NCBI GenBank assembly: GCA_946807835.1 | Contig: OX327694.1 | Span: 5,406,001-5,470,000, forward strand | Reading direction: 5' to 3' | DNA from: Ailanthus altissimus | Taxonomy: Eukaryota; Streptophyta; Magnoliopsida; Sapindales; Simaroubaceae | DNA: 64,000 nt | Shown: positions 12,109 to 29,600 of the stretch, in pieces | How the letters are laid out: the number at the start of each line of letters is the position of its first letter | Position numbering within the stretch: the first letter of the stretch is position 1 | Translations under genes and position numbers: made by a program | Notes under the pieces: model-generated | Databases searched by the model: none | Seen by the model: only the letters and a program-made list of their open reading frames with translations | What the model was told of the DNA's origin: nothing

Positions 12109-12756
12109 CAGGGGTGGGCAATTTCATTTTGGTTCAGTTGGTTCGATTCTGGACTGAATCAAACTGATCAATTCTATAAAAATAAAATCCATCGGTTCAA
12201 GTATCATAAATTGAATTCTTAGCTTCTGGCTAAAGATCGAAGGCAGTCTGAGGCAGAAAATAAGGTAATTAATCAAAAATCCTTAGCCGGAGGCTGACTA
12301 GCTTGACTATCTTAGAAGAGAAAGAAAAGTAAGACCTAGCTTGATTGGTATCTCCTCTGGGGAGCTATTAATTGATGGATGTTCTAAGGAGAGAGGCAAA
12401 CCCCTCTCCCTCGAACCCCCAAACCTCTTTGAGCGGGCGAGGCCTTACTCAAATCCTATCAAATTTGTGGCCTTGGAGTAAGCTACTAGGACAAACTTTG
12501 TAGAGCTTTATAGAGGGAAGCATTTCACTACAAGAAATACAAACAAAAAAATGTCAATTAGGTTTGGTTCAATTTAGTTTTATTTGGTTTTTAATTTTTC
12601 TAAATTTTTAGCCAATATTAAGTGTATTTTTTCTATTTTGAATTAAACCAAATTGGATCGAACCAATTTAAAACCAATCCATAAACCAAACCAAACCAAG
12701 TACAAACCAACCAATTCAATTTGGTTCAATCGATTCAATTTTTTTACCCATTCTTA
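12109..12756. mobile_element. Non-autonomous hAT-type element with exact 8-bp target duplication
   Basis: Flanked by TTTATCCA at 12101-12108 and 12757-12764. The termini are imperfect inverted repeats, CAGGGGTGGGCAA on the left and TTACCCATTCTTA on the right, followed inward by GGTTCAGTTGGTTCGATT-type and complementary CAATTTGGTTCAATCGATTC-type sequence. An 8-bp duplication and C/TAGGGGTGGGCAA-like ends are hAT-superfamily traits. At 648 bp with no transposase it would need to be mobilised in trans. Confidence 0.8.
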
Positions 12757-12764
12757 TTTATCCA

Positions 12765-15700
12765 TAATTGAAAAAGTTTGATATGATAATTCAATAAAAT
12801 AATAGAAAATTATTACTTTTTATTTTTATTAATAAAAATCATAATGACTTTTCATATATCACTAAGCACAAAACAAATTAGTTAAGATATTTTTCATAAT
12901 AAACAACTTTTTGAAACCACAATTAATTAAACTTAAAGTTCCTTGACAACCTTTGGTGAAACTAAGAAGTTCAGGAGAAAATCCAGAGAGAAATGCATAT
13001 CTAAGCATGTTAAGAGATGTAGTTTTTAGTCCCATCTCTTTATGTACTTAGTCTGGCCAACATATGGGACCAAGTATCTAATTTTAACTTGACTACAAAG
13101 TACACACAAAGCATGACTATCTTTTACAAGATAATTTTGGACATAGATGAGATGAGACGAATCTTTGGAACGGGACATACTTTTTCCTAAAAGATTTTTT
13201 TTTCCCTTCAATTTAACTTTCCACGGTAAAAGAAAGATAGAATGCAATGCTGCATAGGTAGGGATTGGCCAAAACAGGTTCAAAAACTGTTTTATTACTT
13301 TCCTGTGCAATAGTGGAGCTTTATGAATGACTCAAGCTTCCAATGACAACAGTAAAATGGCATGTCAGCTGTAGGGATCAGGGTTCTATGTTTAAACCAA
13401 CAGCATGATGGTACCGATAGTGTAGAACAATACAGATACGAGTGTATCTATATTAAAAAGATAAAAAGAACACAGAGATATGAACAAAGTTAATCAGGAA
13501 TAAAATTTGAAAGGCTAGGGTTTTTAAAAGCTACGGGTCCATGTACAAGATGTTTCTTAAAAAGATGAGAGGTGGGGATTTTTGTGTCTCCTTGATATTG
13601 ATCTTCCTGAGGAATTTAAGGGAAAGACGTGATGATTATGTCCATTGTGTTGTACCCTTATGCCTCCCCCAAACTTTATAAGATCTTATGTATGAATTGA
13701 TCAACTCACATACTTAGTATCTGTCACAAAGTCTGAGACATCTCTTTAATTCCACAACTATGTGGATGATCCTCGATTGTCCATATTGTTATAATATATG
13801 TATATCTTTGGTGTTAATTAACTATGGCAGTCGAAAGACATCATAAAAAAGAAAAAGAAAAATAGAGAAGATAGCAAATTGTTCATGCACATGAGGGTTG
13901 TGAGAAGACTTGACCTAAACTTAAACATATATAATGTAAATCTGATCACTCTAGCTCTTTAGTAAAATCAATCAAAAGTCTGTGGCCACTTCGATCGATA
14001 TGTAATATGTTCATTGACATAATAATATTACGAATCATGTCATTTGTAAGACTTACCTTGCGTGTTTTTTGGGTTTTTGAACTGTGCCCAATTTTAGCTC
14101 ATTTAGGTCTTGTTCGGTACGTAGGATAAGTTGTGAGATAGAATTGTTTTATTAAATTTTTATCAAAAAATGAATTAGGATAAAATATTATTATTTTATA
14201 ATGTAGTAAGTTTTTTTTTATATTAATATAATGTAGCTGGTTTTCTTATATTATTTTATAGATAACTATTGAGATTAATAATAGTCATTTAATTAGTAGT
14301 ATGAAATATAAATTTGTTAAATATTTAACAATGTACTATTTTTTTTTCTCTCTCACAATTTTGTTAAAAAAAAAAAAAGAAATCAGTATAAGTTACAGTC
14401 TTACCCACACGTGTACACGTATTGATAAGGCTCCGCTAATGAGTTTTCACTAACGATATAATGGAAGCATCTAGAATATAGCATAAGATTGTAATTTGAC
14501 GGATTTACTAAGTTGCAATATCTTCAAATTTAAATTTATACCTCTTTTATTTTTTTGCCTTCACACTTGATCTCTTATGATAAAGTGTGATAGTTGAAAA
14601 GTAAACCCTTTGATCAGATCTAGTAACAGCGACATCTGTTTTACTATTTTCTTATCTATATTTTATTTGAATAAATATGTTTTAATATTTTTTTATTGTT
14701 TTAATTTAGTATTTATATTAAATCTAGTTTTTTTTCATATTATTCCACCCAAGTTTAGATCTAAAAAGGGGTTTTTACTAATTTTAGTCCTTCTTAAATA
14801 TGTTAGTTTTATTTAGAATGTATCTACTTTATGATAAAATAGAATAAATCTACTCAGAATTCACTGTATTGTAGTAGTCAATTATTTATGTGATAATTTT
14901 TTATAATTTATATGATGTAATCTTAATTAAAAAAGATAACTATTAAGGTAGAAGATTATAAAAAGTCAAAAGTTGAGTACTTGAAATAGGGGCAGAGCTT
15001 CTGTAAACCCCCTCAACCTTAGAACTTTTGTAAATTCAAAAATAGATTTTTACTCTTTAAAATGGATATTTTTATAATTTGGTCTTCTAAGATTTCAAAT
15101 TTGATACTAAGACCCCCATAAAATTAAACATTAACCTAATGTGATCTTAAATTTCAATTCAACCGCCGGCTTGAAATATGTGGATATAGGTGGCATTCTT
15201 TTGTATGGATGTTGGTGTATAAAATTTTTTATTGTGCATCAATATGATTAAATCAATAGATCCGATTGCGGTAAAAACGAATATTTGTAGTTATAAATAC
15301 ATTAATTTTTGTATCAATTTATTCTATTAATAAAAGTTTTCTTTGTCAAGAAAAAAATATATTGAAAAACTTTTAGAAATAACCCCCGAATTTTTTAAAT
15401 ATACTTTTTTAGTTATATTTTAATTTGATATTCTTTTAGTCAATGAAAAGAAAATCGGACTATTATAACCTTAATCTTAATTAGTTAATAAAAAAAATAT
15501 TCAGCTATGAATTGAGTATTTATATTTATTAAATTACTATTATAATAAAATTTTGTAATATTTAATAGTTAATTTGAATTAATAGTAGCATATTTAATTA
15601 TTTAATTTTCTTCTAAATAGTTTCAATTAGTTCAATCCTATCTTATATTACATCTAACATAAGAAAGTATTATAAATTATTTAATCATATTATATTTTAT

Positions 15701-18206
15701 TCTATCTTATTTAATTTTAACAATTTTATTCAATTCTTCTCAATTCTATTTTGACGTATCAAACGTGCCCTTAATATTCAGTGTTAAATAAGTTTCATAG
15801 TTATTCTTTTTTTGTCCAGAAATTAGATAATAAATAAAAATGAGATGGTAGAGTTTCCCCGATTGTCTGATACTGCTTCTGCTTCGTAGCTTTCCTGAAT
15901 TGAGTCGTTTCTGAAAACTACCTGTCAATGGATCAATACCCAATGTTCATTCAATAATGTTATACATCGGGTACTACTAAGTACATCCTATCTATTTGCT
16001 GAATATACCCACCTACTTTCTTTTTTGTAAATAACTATAATTTTAGGGTATTTAACTAATTTAATTATTAATGTATAATTTTTAACTTTTTTAATCAAAG
16101 AATTTTAACTTAAACAAATACAAATTTAAATTTACATTAATGGCTCAATTAGTTAAGTACCCTAAAATTTTAACTATTTATGAAAATTTTTCATAATAAT
16201 TAAATAAACGTTATTGCTTTAACACAAACTCTCTCTAGAGTTCACTATCATTTTTTTTTAGTATCTATTATTAGATTTATGATTTATTGACATTATCTAA
16301 TAATATAATAGTGTCAAAAATATATTCAAATCACCTTCGTCCAGAATTAGAATTTAAAGTAAAAGGGGACATATTAAAATTAAAATTTATATTAAATTAA
16401 AGTTTAATTTTAAGAGAGTTTTAGTACTAGTATTAGATTTAAAATTTTAAGAGACCAAATCACAAAAACACTTATTTAAAAAGTAAAATTTGTAAAAATA
16501 TATTATTAAATTACAAAAAAGGGCTTTGGGGGCGATGGCTCCCTAGACTCAAATGAAACTCCACCCCCATCTTTGGTTATATTTCTCTTTATAAAATTAA
16601 ATAAAAAAATAAAAAAAAATTGAATAAGTTATACAACTTTTTTGTTGGACATCCTCATATGGTGTCTAATTAATAGATTTTTGTGGAATGCATGCGTTTA
16701 ATAACGTTTTACATGTATCAAAAATCCACCCAATTCAGCTATACATGTTATAAACTAATTTTAATGCTTGTTTTCTTTTCATTAAATACAGCATAGGAGT
16801 CATTTGCAACTTCCATGGCCAGCCGGTTGCAATAATATTTCACTCATAAAGAGGGAATGGGGGAAAAATATACTCTTTCATTCTACTTATTAATTTAATT
16901 ATTCATTATTTAGGGTATAACTTTGATACGGTAACTTTATAATTATAGTACGAGTCTTTTTTTTTTAATTGTTATTGTATGACATTAAAAATATAAAATT
17001 AAAATTATGCAACATTATATTATTCAATACAATGTTGTTTTAAAATTATACCATGTTGTATAATTTAAGTTTACATTTTTAACGTATGGACATTCGCCCC
17101 GAAAAAATTATTAATTATATAGTCTTTTTTTTTAGTTTATTTGTTTACTTATGGCCTTGATACTTTCTTTTTCTTCTTTTCTTCTTAACAAATTCTTTCT
17201 GCTACGAGGCATTACATAATGAATACACAAAGTATTTTGAAAATTTCTTATTTGACCCCGAACTTGTGATGTAGAAATAAATCTGAGTCAAAATTGTGAC
17301 ATTAAGAATAGTTATGCCAGTTTGAAAAGGCTCGTGGATTCAATAAAGTCAAAAGATAGCACCTGTTATTAGTATATATACCAAATAATTTATCGCCCAT
17401 TTCCTCTTAATTTCTTCGGGACTAGATCTTGAAATAGCCATTGTAGTATTCAAATTGAAAAAACTACATGTAATACCATATACAAAATGTAATAAAAATC
17501 AAAAAGTTTGATCAAAGTAAGTTTAAATTCACTCCCACACTCCAAAATTGTAGAGAATTCGCTTAAGGATCGATGCTTATGTTCAGTGAGATTTATATAC
17601 CTAATAACAAAGTGTCCAAATGTTGGATCCATGTTTCTGTATATTAATTGCACTGGATTCATTGGATTTGCCCTCCATCCAAATATCTTTTTGCTTCTTA
17701 TTTCTTTCCCATTTTAATTATATTTTTTTTCCGAAAAAACATAAAACTATTGGCTAAAGAATCATGTCACAACAATGTGGCGAGGTTCTTGTGCATAAAA
17801 TAATAATAAGCGTGTACAAGGTGTAAGATTCTTACGCATAAAATAATATACTAGGAGTACCCAGTTGAATTGTCTTGGTTGTAATGTTTGTACACTTTAA
17901 GCCTAGATTAATAAGGGGAGAATTTTTCATTTTCTCTTACTATTAGAGATAATTGATAGTTTTTTAAATTATTTGACAATTGTAGAACATTTGGCAGTAC
18001 AGTTATTTCTGTAATCAAAATAGAATAGATGAAAACGAGATAATAATAATAATAAAGACACAAATAGAGGGAATTATATTCTAATTTTCTAATGCAATAC
18101 TGGAAACAATTTGTGAATGATTCTGATTCATTTTCCTTTACAAATACTGGACGTTGTCGTTTCTTTTCATGTTTATTTCTCAAGAAATAATATTACGTAA
18201 TTGAAA
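12765..18206. other. 5.4-kb AT-rich intergenic region, no gene found
   Basis: I see only short unsupported ORFs (for example at 13026-13310, 14610-14816 and 17450-17717, the last two frames overlapping antisense). Sequence near 14990 (GGGGCAGAGCTTC) and 16555 (ACTCCACCCCCATC) could be termini of a decayed DNA element of about 1.6 kb, but no target duplication is visible. 17900-18206 is the 3' flank of the EF-hand gene. Confidence 0.5.
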
Positions 18207-18581
18207 CTAACAAAACCCATCATCAGAACCAGTATTCTTGAGCTCTTCCTCTAAAGCCTCTTCAAGCCACAACTGGGACTCCTCCATCAACTGGGGACTC
18301 AGTCTGAACATCAAGACACAAAACTCCATCTGGTTCAACGCACCATCGCCATCAATATCACCTTCTCTAACCATGCTAGCAAGCTCGTCATCTCCCAAGT
18401 CTTGCAACCCTAGCAGAGCAGAGTTCCTCTTCAAGCTCTCCGTTGTGATCAATCCTTTGTCATTGTCCATCAACAGCTGAAACCCATTACACAGCTCGTT
18501 TATCAGCCCCTCCCCGCCCAACTTATCCGCCATCGCAGGCAACAGATCCTCAAAATCAACCTTCCTGTTAGTCCCTGCCAT
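18207..18581 (-). CDS. Small EF-hand calcium-binding protein, PBP1/KIC type (124 aa)
   Basis: A single-exon gene starting at ATG 18581. It has one canonical EF-hand loop, D75-I-D-G-D-G-A-L-N-Q-M-E86, with the conserved +1, +3, +5 acids and the +12 Glu. A degenerate first hand around residues 38-49 (MDNDKGLITTES) has lost key ligands. Short proteins of this build with one working EF-hand and a C-terminal acidic amphipathic stretch (residues about 100-117) match the Arabidopsis PBP1 / KRP1 (CMI1) / KIC group. These are calcium sensors that bind partners such as the PINOID kinase or a kinesin-like protein in a Ca-dependent way (family knowledge). It is probably cytosolic or nuclear, as no signal peptide or membrane segment is present. 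Family call is strong; which paralogue is uncertain. Confidence 0.88.
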   Translation of the reverse strand: MAGTNRKVDFEDLLPAMADKLGGEGLINELCNGFQLLMDNDKGLITTESLKRNSALLGLQDLGDDELASMVREGDIDGDGALNQMEFCVLMFRLSPQLMEESQLWLEEALEEELKNTGSDDGFC

Positions 18582-18685
18582 TGTTGAAGATAAAAACGAA
18601 ACACGCCCTTGTGTTTATGTATAAGAGACAAATAAGTAAGAAGCTTTTAGAGATTGTGAGACAACTTGGGCATGGAGATTTGTGA

Positions 18686-18694
18686 ATATATATA
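18686..18694 (-). promoter_or_regulatory. Candidate TATA box of the EF-hand gene
   Basis: On the - strand, TTATATATATTC lies about 105 bases upstream of the ATG, leaving a plausible leader of 70-80 bases. Position and sequence fit a TATA element; there is no experimental support. Confidence 0.45.
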
Positions 18695-18699
18695 AGGGA

Positions 18700-20399
18700 A
18701 GAGAGGTTCATGAAGAGTAGGGATTGTTATTCTTCTAGGAAAGAGGAGTCATGGCTTCCTTGTGGATGACAGAAAAGGAACAGATTCTTAATTGCTGGTC
18801 GGCTTTTGCATCTGCACTCCGCTATTGCCTCACTGTTTCGTAGAAGTTTGTAAGGGGTAATTTTGTCATTTCAGATAACTTCATATTGTATATATTCTCT
18901 TCTTTCAAGTTTCAGGCTTTGACTTTATCCAAATCTGGCCGGAGGATTGGAATATCGAGGGGTAATATCATCATGTAGAGTTCTTATTTTTGACTTTCTA
19001 CGTTGGTCAGTACAACTTTTTAACTTTTCACACAGTGCAAAATTTTCAGGAAACTCCACTCAAAATATAAATAAATGAAATTCAGGAATTTATTCAAGGT
19101 CTAATGTGGAAATCAATAAATTTATTACAAAATTATAATCGGTAATCGTTATTAGTTACAAATAAAATAGGAAAAAAATTTATTACATTTATTGAACACA
19201 AGATGATTTTGTGAAGCTTTATATTGTTATAATTAATATATTTTTTTTAGTTTAAGTTAATGAAAATATTTAAACTATTTTTAAAATATATTTTTTTATA
19301 AAAAAGTTAGTTTTAATATTATTTTGTGTCTTATATATAAAATTTAATCTTTTTTCCTTTAAAATAAACACTTTCAAAATTTGTCATAAAAAAATTAAAA
19401 TATCACATAGAATGCTGTTGAGAAGTTTCTATGTATTTTAGTGGTAACTTCGCCACGTTGTAGGAGTATTCTAACTTTTTGGCATTTTTAAAATTTTGAT
19501 AAATTATGTTCTGTTTTCATCTATTACTTTTGATGGACCAAGTAATGAGTAGTCTTAATTTTTAATTTAGGGGTTAAAATTTGAATCTTTTCTCACATAT
19601 AAATATAGATAGATATTTTTTTTATTTTTAATGAAATAACTTTAGTTTTTTTTAATCTAAATTTATAAATTACACTTTAACAAATATTATTTTATATGTT
19701 TTGATAAATTTTTAGTTGTAAATATAAGTAGATTGTTGTAATATTAAAAAAAGAAGTCATGTTTTCAAATCGGATTTTGTTTGATTTTGTTGGTTTTTTT
19801 TTTCTAATTTTTATTTTTATATGGGAAAAGAGGACACTAGCCTTATCTTTCTCTTCTCCTCATTACTCCTTAGTTCAAATTTCAATGTGCTGCTGCTCGC
19901 TTGTAGCATGATTAACAAACAATTAGTACATGTAATACAATTAATTAACTTATTAGTATCAATTATCATATTAGATAAAAGCACAAGTGTTATATGGATG
20001 TGTTTCATTGATAATGAACTTCATTTTATTTTCGGGAAGGAAAAAAAAAGGAGAGAAATGAGTTTGAAAGAAGGAAAGAAATGGATGTGTATGAAGTGTG
20101 CGTGTATTTGCCGCGTAAGGGCCAGGCCAAGGCCAACCTTGAAACCCCCCCAATATCGGACCTAAGTAGATGGACATGGACTACGTGTGGACATATTCAC
20201 AACCGATGGTGGACGTATTGGCCTCCCGGTCAAACATTTCATTAGGAACAGAACAGAACAGAACAGTTTCACTTAATTCTAAATTCAAATTGTATTAGAG
20301 ATAATTTAAAATTTCAGACCAACGAGATTCCAGAAGAATGCATTTGCTTCTCAAAGAACGGGATCCCCTCGGGACCTCCTCGGCGGAGCTGTGTCTGTG
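18700..20399. other. Intergenic AT-rich region between EF-hand gene and kinase A
   Basis: 18700-18850 is the probable promoter of the EF-hand gene. The remainder, including ORFs at 19817-20177, shows no domain or conserved motif. 20165-20399 is the 3' flank of kinase A. Confidence 0.5.
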
Positions 20400-24905
<4,506 letters not shown>

Positions 24906-26660
24906 GAAAGAATGTAAATAGATTTCAAAAAGTTCTTTCTTAACTATAAAGCTTTCCTGGTAGCTAAATTATTTATTTTTTACAGTTTTTATTTTCATTA
25001 TGACAACTCTCCAAGCTGACTTGGTGAGCATTTACAGTAAATTGAGTTGATTGGGTTGATATTTATGCATAATTGAACAATTATATAAAGATAATAACGA
25101 CAGTCTTGTCTTATTAAGAATAAAGTTCTTTTGTAAATTGAAATAAATCCAGGGGGAAAAGAGGTAGGCAGAGATTACTCCAATGCATTGTTCGAGAAGC
25201 ATTTTGTAAAAAAGGTGAAAGTGCACGCTGCCTATTTACTATCTACATGTAGATGCTATCATGCTAAGATGCCAAGTATAAAATTAATACAATATAAATA
25301 TTTCGGCTAAAATAAATACAGGAGTAGAACATATACTATGCAGACTGAAAGCATTTTGTAAAAAAGAAGGGCACTGTATACTCATTTCAGAAATTGCCTA
25401 TTGTTTTGGACTTTCTGCATTCTTCCTTAAATTCTCGAGTCATATTTCTGATTCATGCATTTAAGGGGATATGGCAATACATTATAATACACTGCTGAAC
25501 AGAAGCTTTTTATTTTATTATTATTATTATATGATAAACAGCAATTTGAATGGCAAATTTCCAGGCAAAGTTGAACAGTAAGTTGGACAAGGTCTTGGAA
25601 TTTTGTCTTATTATTGCATCTTTCTGCAGCTGGGCCCTAATCTATTTACTTTTCTTCCTCTTTTACATAGAAGATCAAAGACACGATTACTAAGGCCAAT
25701 AAAAATGATAACACCCATCACTTTCTCTCCACCCATATTATTTGATGATAAAGACCTATTGAAACTTTTGACTGTTGTCATTAGCTGCAATTTTTTTATA
25801 TAACAACCAAGTGTAACACGAGCCCAGAGCCTAGGCTTTTGAGGGCATTGCATCATGTACTTCCCAATTTTTTTTTATAATGCAGCACCAACGAACATAA
25901 AACATGACCAGATTCACCTAGGCATTATGCTATACACGGTCATAGCTTCCCGTAATTTATGCTAATTGTGCACCCCATGCAGAAACTAGTTGAGTTGGCT
26001 AGACAACTCCACTTTTATTATTGTTGTTGTAGTAACAACAACCTAATATTAGCCAACAATAACTTTATCAGCAAGCTATACGTGTCTTTTATCACTTGTG
26101 GACACTATAAATGGGACATGAAATGGCCCAAATGGGGACTTTTTCGGAAGCAGAACAATTTAGTAGTAAATTGGTTTTTATAGGCAGTTGCTGTCGAAGG
26201 GATTTCCCCACACTTTATAAGAATAACCTAGATACGCATAGCTGCTTCTCTCCAAGTATTCTTTTGAGAATTTCCCCACACTTTCCACCAAGCAAACAGC
26301 TCTGGAAAGATGAAGTGAATAATGACTACTTCAATTGCATTCCATTTTTATTTTAATTTCGGAGCAAATTGATCCAAAGACATTAGTCAAAGTACGCAAC
26401 TGAGCAAAATATAAGATTATGTTAATTTATTGCAGAAGTTATATTATTAAATTAGTGCCACCATTTCCAAGTAGTTGTAGCTTTAAAATGGCAACACCAT
26501 AATTGCAAATGGAGCCCTAGTCATAAGCTTAGCCAATTGACTGGATTTAGGACTAGAGATAACCCGGGCAAATTACGTACCATCTCACAGAAAACTAATA
26601 TTTGATGCCCAATAATATTGATGAGGAGGGGCAATTAAATCTCACAAGAACAATTCACAG
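24906..26660. other. Spacer between kinases A and B (A promoter, B 3' flank)
   Basis: 1.75 kb with no supported ORF. A weak TATA-like CTTTATAGT lies on the - strand about 45 bases upstream of the A start. Nothing else regulatory could be fixed, and no transposon termini were found. Confidence 0.45.
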
Positions 26661-29600
26661 TTATCGACCTTCTAAAGTAATTGTCAACTCGGTGTTTGTT
26701 TCTAGTTTACTAGAAGAAGATGCCGTGTTTGAAGGTCCTCTTCTTAGTATGAAGGCTGGTCGTTTAGGAGTTGCAAGGGTACAAGTTTCACTGGTCAGCA
26801 TGATAACAACATTGGACATGGTGGGACGATCATTTGGGTCTTCTTGCACGCATAAGAGCCCGATATTTATGCACTTTAAAATTGCATTTGTTCTGGAAGT
26901 TGCACTCAGTTGCTGATCTATTATATCCGATGCCTTGTCTTCTTGCCACAATTTCCATGCCTGTGAGTTTAAAACAAAATTGGATAAGAAGCATAAAATG
27001 GTGAAAAAGTTATTTGAGGGTAAAAAGTTCAGCTCTACTTACGTAACCTAGAAGGCTCATTGCTTCTTCAGAGTTATAAAATCCTGTGTTTCTTTTCCCA
27101 CTGATAATCTCGAGCACAACTACACCAAAGCTGAAAACATCTGACTTAACTGAGAAAATCCCATCCAAGGCATACTCTGGGGACATATAGCCACTGCATT
27201 TCAATAATCATAATTATTCTTACTGGATTAGTTAGGAGAATTGTATACATTTTTGCCAATTGCAGAGGGGAACTGAAAAACTGAATTAGAAGAAACAAGT
27301 AGTCTGATTTTATAAAATTATAACCGTTCCCATGAAAACTTACTAAGTTCCAACGACTCGGTTTGTGGTTCCCTCGGTTTGTTTGCCTTCAAAAATCTTT
27401 GCCAAGCCAAAGTCAGATATTTTAGGATTCATCTCCTGATCCAGCAGAATGTTGCTTGTCTTCAAGTCTCGATGAATAATTCTCAGTCTAGAATCCTGGT
27501 GAAGATAAAGAAGCCCTCTAGCAACTCCAATAATAATGCAGAAGCGCATCTCCCAGTCCAATAACACACTCCGGGCACGGTCTGAAATGGTTTTTATTTC
27601 ATAATCAATAGCTTAATGCGAATGACTCGTCAGTTTGTATCAATCAAAATATACTATACATTCTTCACTGCAGACAACTAGGACATGGGTTAGAGAGGCT
27701 AACCAAATATGAAAAAATCTAAGCTTCTGTTGGGCATATATTCATATAGCAGAATCTTTTCGCCTGCTTCTATACAGTAGCCCAGAAGTCTAACGAGATT
27801 CCGATGTTGAAGCCTGGCAATCAACACAACTTCATTCTTGAACTCATCCAAACCCTGTCCTGAAACACTTGAGAGCCTCTTCACAGCAATTTCTTGACCT
27901 GAAAACTTACCCTGCATATCACAGTTATTATATTGATAATTGTACCAATGACAAGAAACTATATGCAATACATACTAATTTGTGTTGTAATAACTACCTT
28001 GTAAACAGGCCCAAAGCCCCCTTTTCCAAGCTTGTTTGCTTCTGAGAAATTATCTGTAGCAGCTAATATACTTTCGAAATCAAAGAAAGGTAAATCTATT
28101 CCTTTCTTGTCTTCTTCCGTGAATTGGCCTAAGTCTACCATGTCTTTGACATGCCTCTCACTGTCGTAAAAGCGAACTGCCATACCTGGTCGAATGACTG
28201 TCCTGTCTTCTGAATTAAAAATATCAACTCTATAATCTTAGTCTCAAGCTATTGTAAAAGGAAGAACACCTAAAATTTAATTCTGCATACAAATTACCTT
28301 GACTTTTGACCTTCTTTCTTCGTGTGTAAAAAAAAACAATGGTGCTACACACAGTAATTACACTAGCAACTGTCACTCCAAAAATCAGGATCCATCGCTT
28401 TTTTCTTCCATTTAAGCCTTCATTTTGCTGAGTGTGACCATCTCTGCCTGTCTTATTATTGTTAACACTTTCTGAAAGAATGAACACTATGTCTCAGTAA
28501 GAATAACAATGTAAACACAATGTTCCTTGAATGATTGCAAATGCCAGAGTTCAATCATTAAAGGGAAATAAAACTCAGAATAAATTCTTTTTTTTTAAAT
28601 TTCGTTTGCAGTCAAAAATCTGTAAGCTGTTTCACAAAATAAAGTTTGATATCAGGTCATTTCTTCCCTCGAAAGCCAACGCAATTGTTTTTCTACGAGG
28701 AAAGTTGTTGCAAAAGGGACATACGTCATAACCTTCTCATGAATAACATCACGTTCTTACCTTGAGTACAATTTAAAGTGATTCCATTCCATCGAAAAGT
28801 TTCTTTACAATGACACCTTCTTTCTCCATTTTGTACTAAACTGCAAGTTGAATGTGGCCAATCCTCACAGTCTCTTTGTGAAGTACATGTTGGCTCAAGT
28901 GGTGGCTCCCAATCAATCTCTACACTTGCAATCTTAGATGAAATATTAAAACTAGAATTTCCCAGTTCTCCATCATGTGACTTGATCAAATGAAATGGCG
29001 ATGACTGGTTGAGCTGAAAAGTTCCTGTTGAATTCCTTTCAAAACTGTCTGCACCCTTTATTTGGATGATGAAAGTTCTTGTATCTGGATTGATTCTAGT
29101 GACAGGATAGGTGCCACTTGGAGCCATGAAGCTAACATGTCCTGTGGACGTGTCACAGAGAAAGCTGAAGTACTTGGGATCACCACAATCGGGATTAGTA
29201 CTTAGAGGATATGGAATCAGGTATGTACCACAAGTCTCGCAATTTCTTTTTGTTGATTCTGCAAGCGGAAGCATATCAGTCATCAAAATTAATTACAATA
29301 AAGTTAAATCACACACCAAAATAAGAGGTTTATGAGTTAACTTAGGTATAACCTCTCAAATCTTCGCTCTCATTTAGAATTGGTTATTTTCCCAGTGACT
29401 GACATCCTTTTTTTTTCTTTTCTAGAACTTACATTTTGTCCTTTCTACAACTTCAAATTCCCCTTGAATACGAGAAATTTTATAAGAAAACTATCTTATA
29501 ATAAACCAGAAAACCCTCTCAGTTCATGATACAAGTCCTATAAATAAGGGCATATATCCCAATGCGAAAATGTCATAAAACGCTGTTTAGTCTGCTTATC

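Noticed and set aside
14986..16575. Possible 1.6-kb DNA element with GGGGCAGAGC and ACTCCACCCCC ends
   Set aside because: The ends match only loosely and no target duplication was found.
18238..18480. + strand ORF over the EF-hand gene
   Set aside because: Antisense shadow of the EF-hand coding sequence, which has a clear calcium-binding loop on the - strand.
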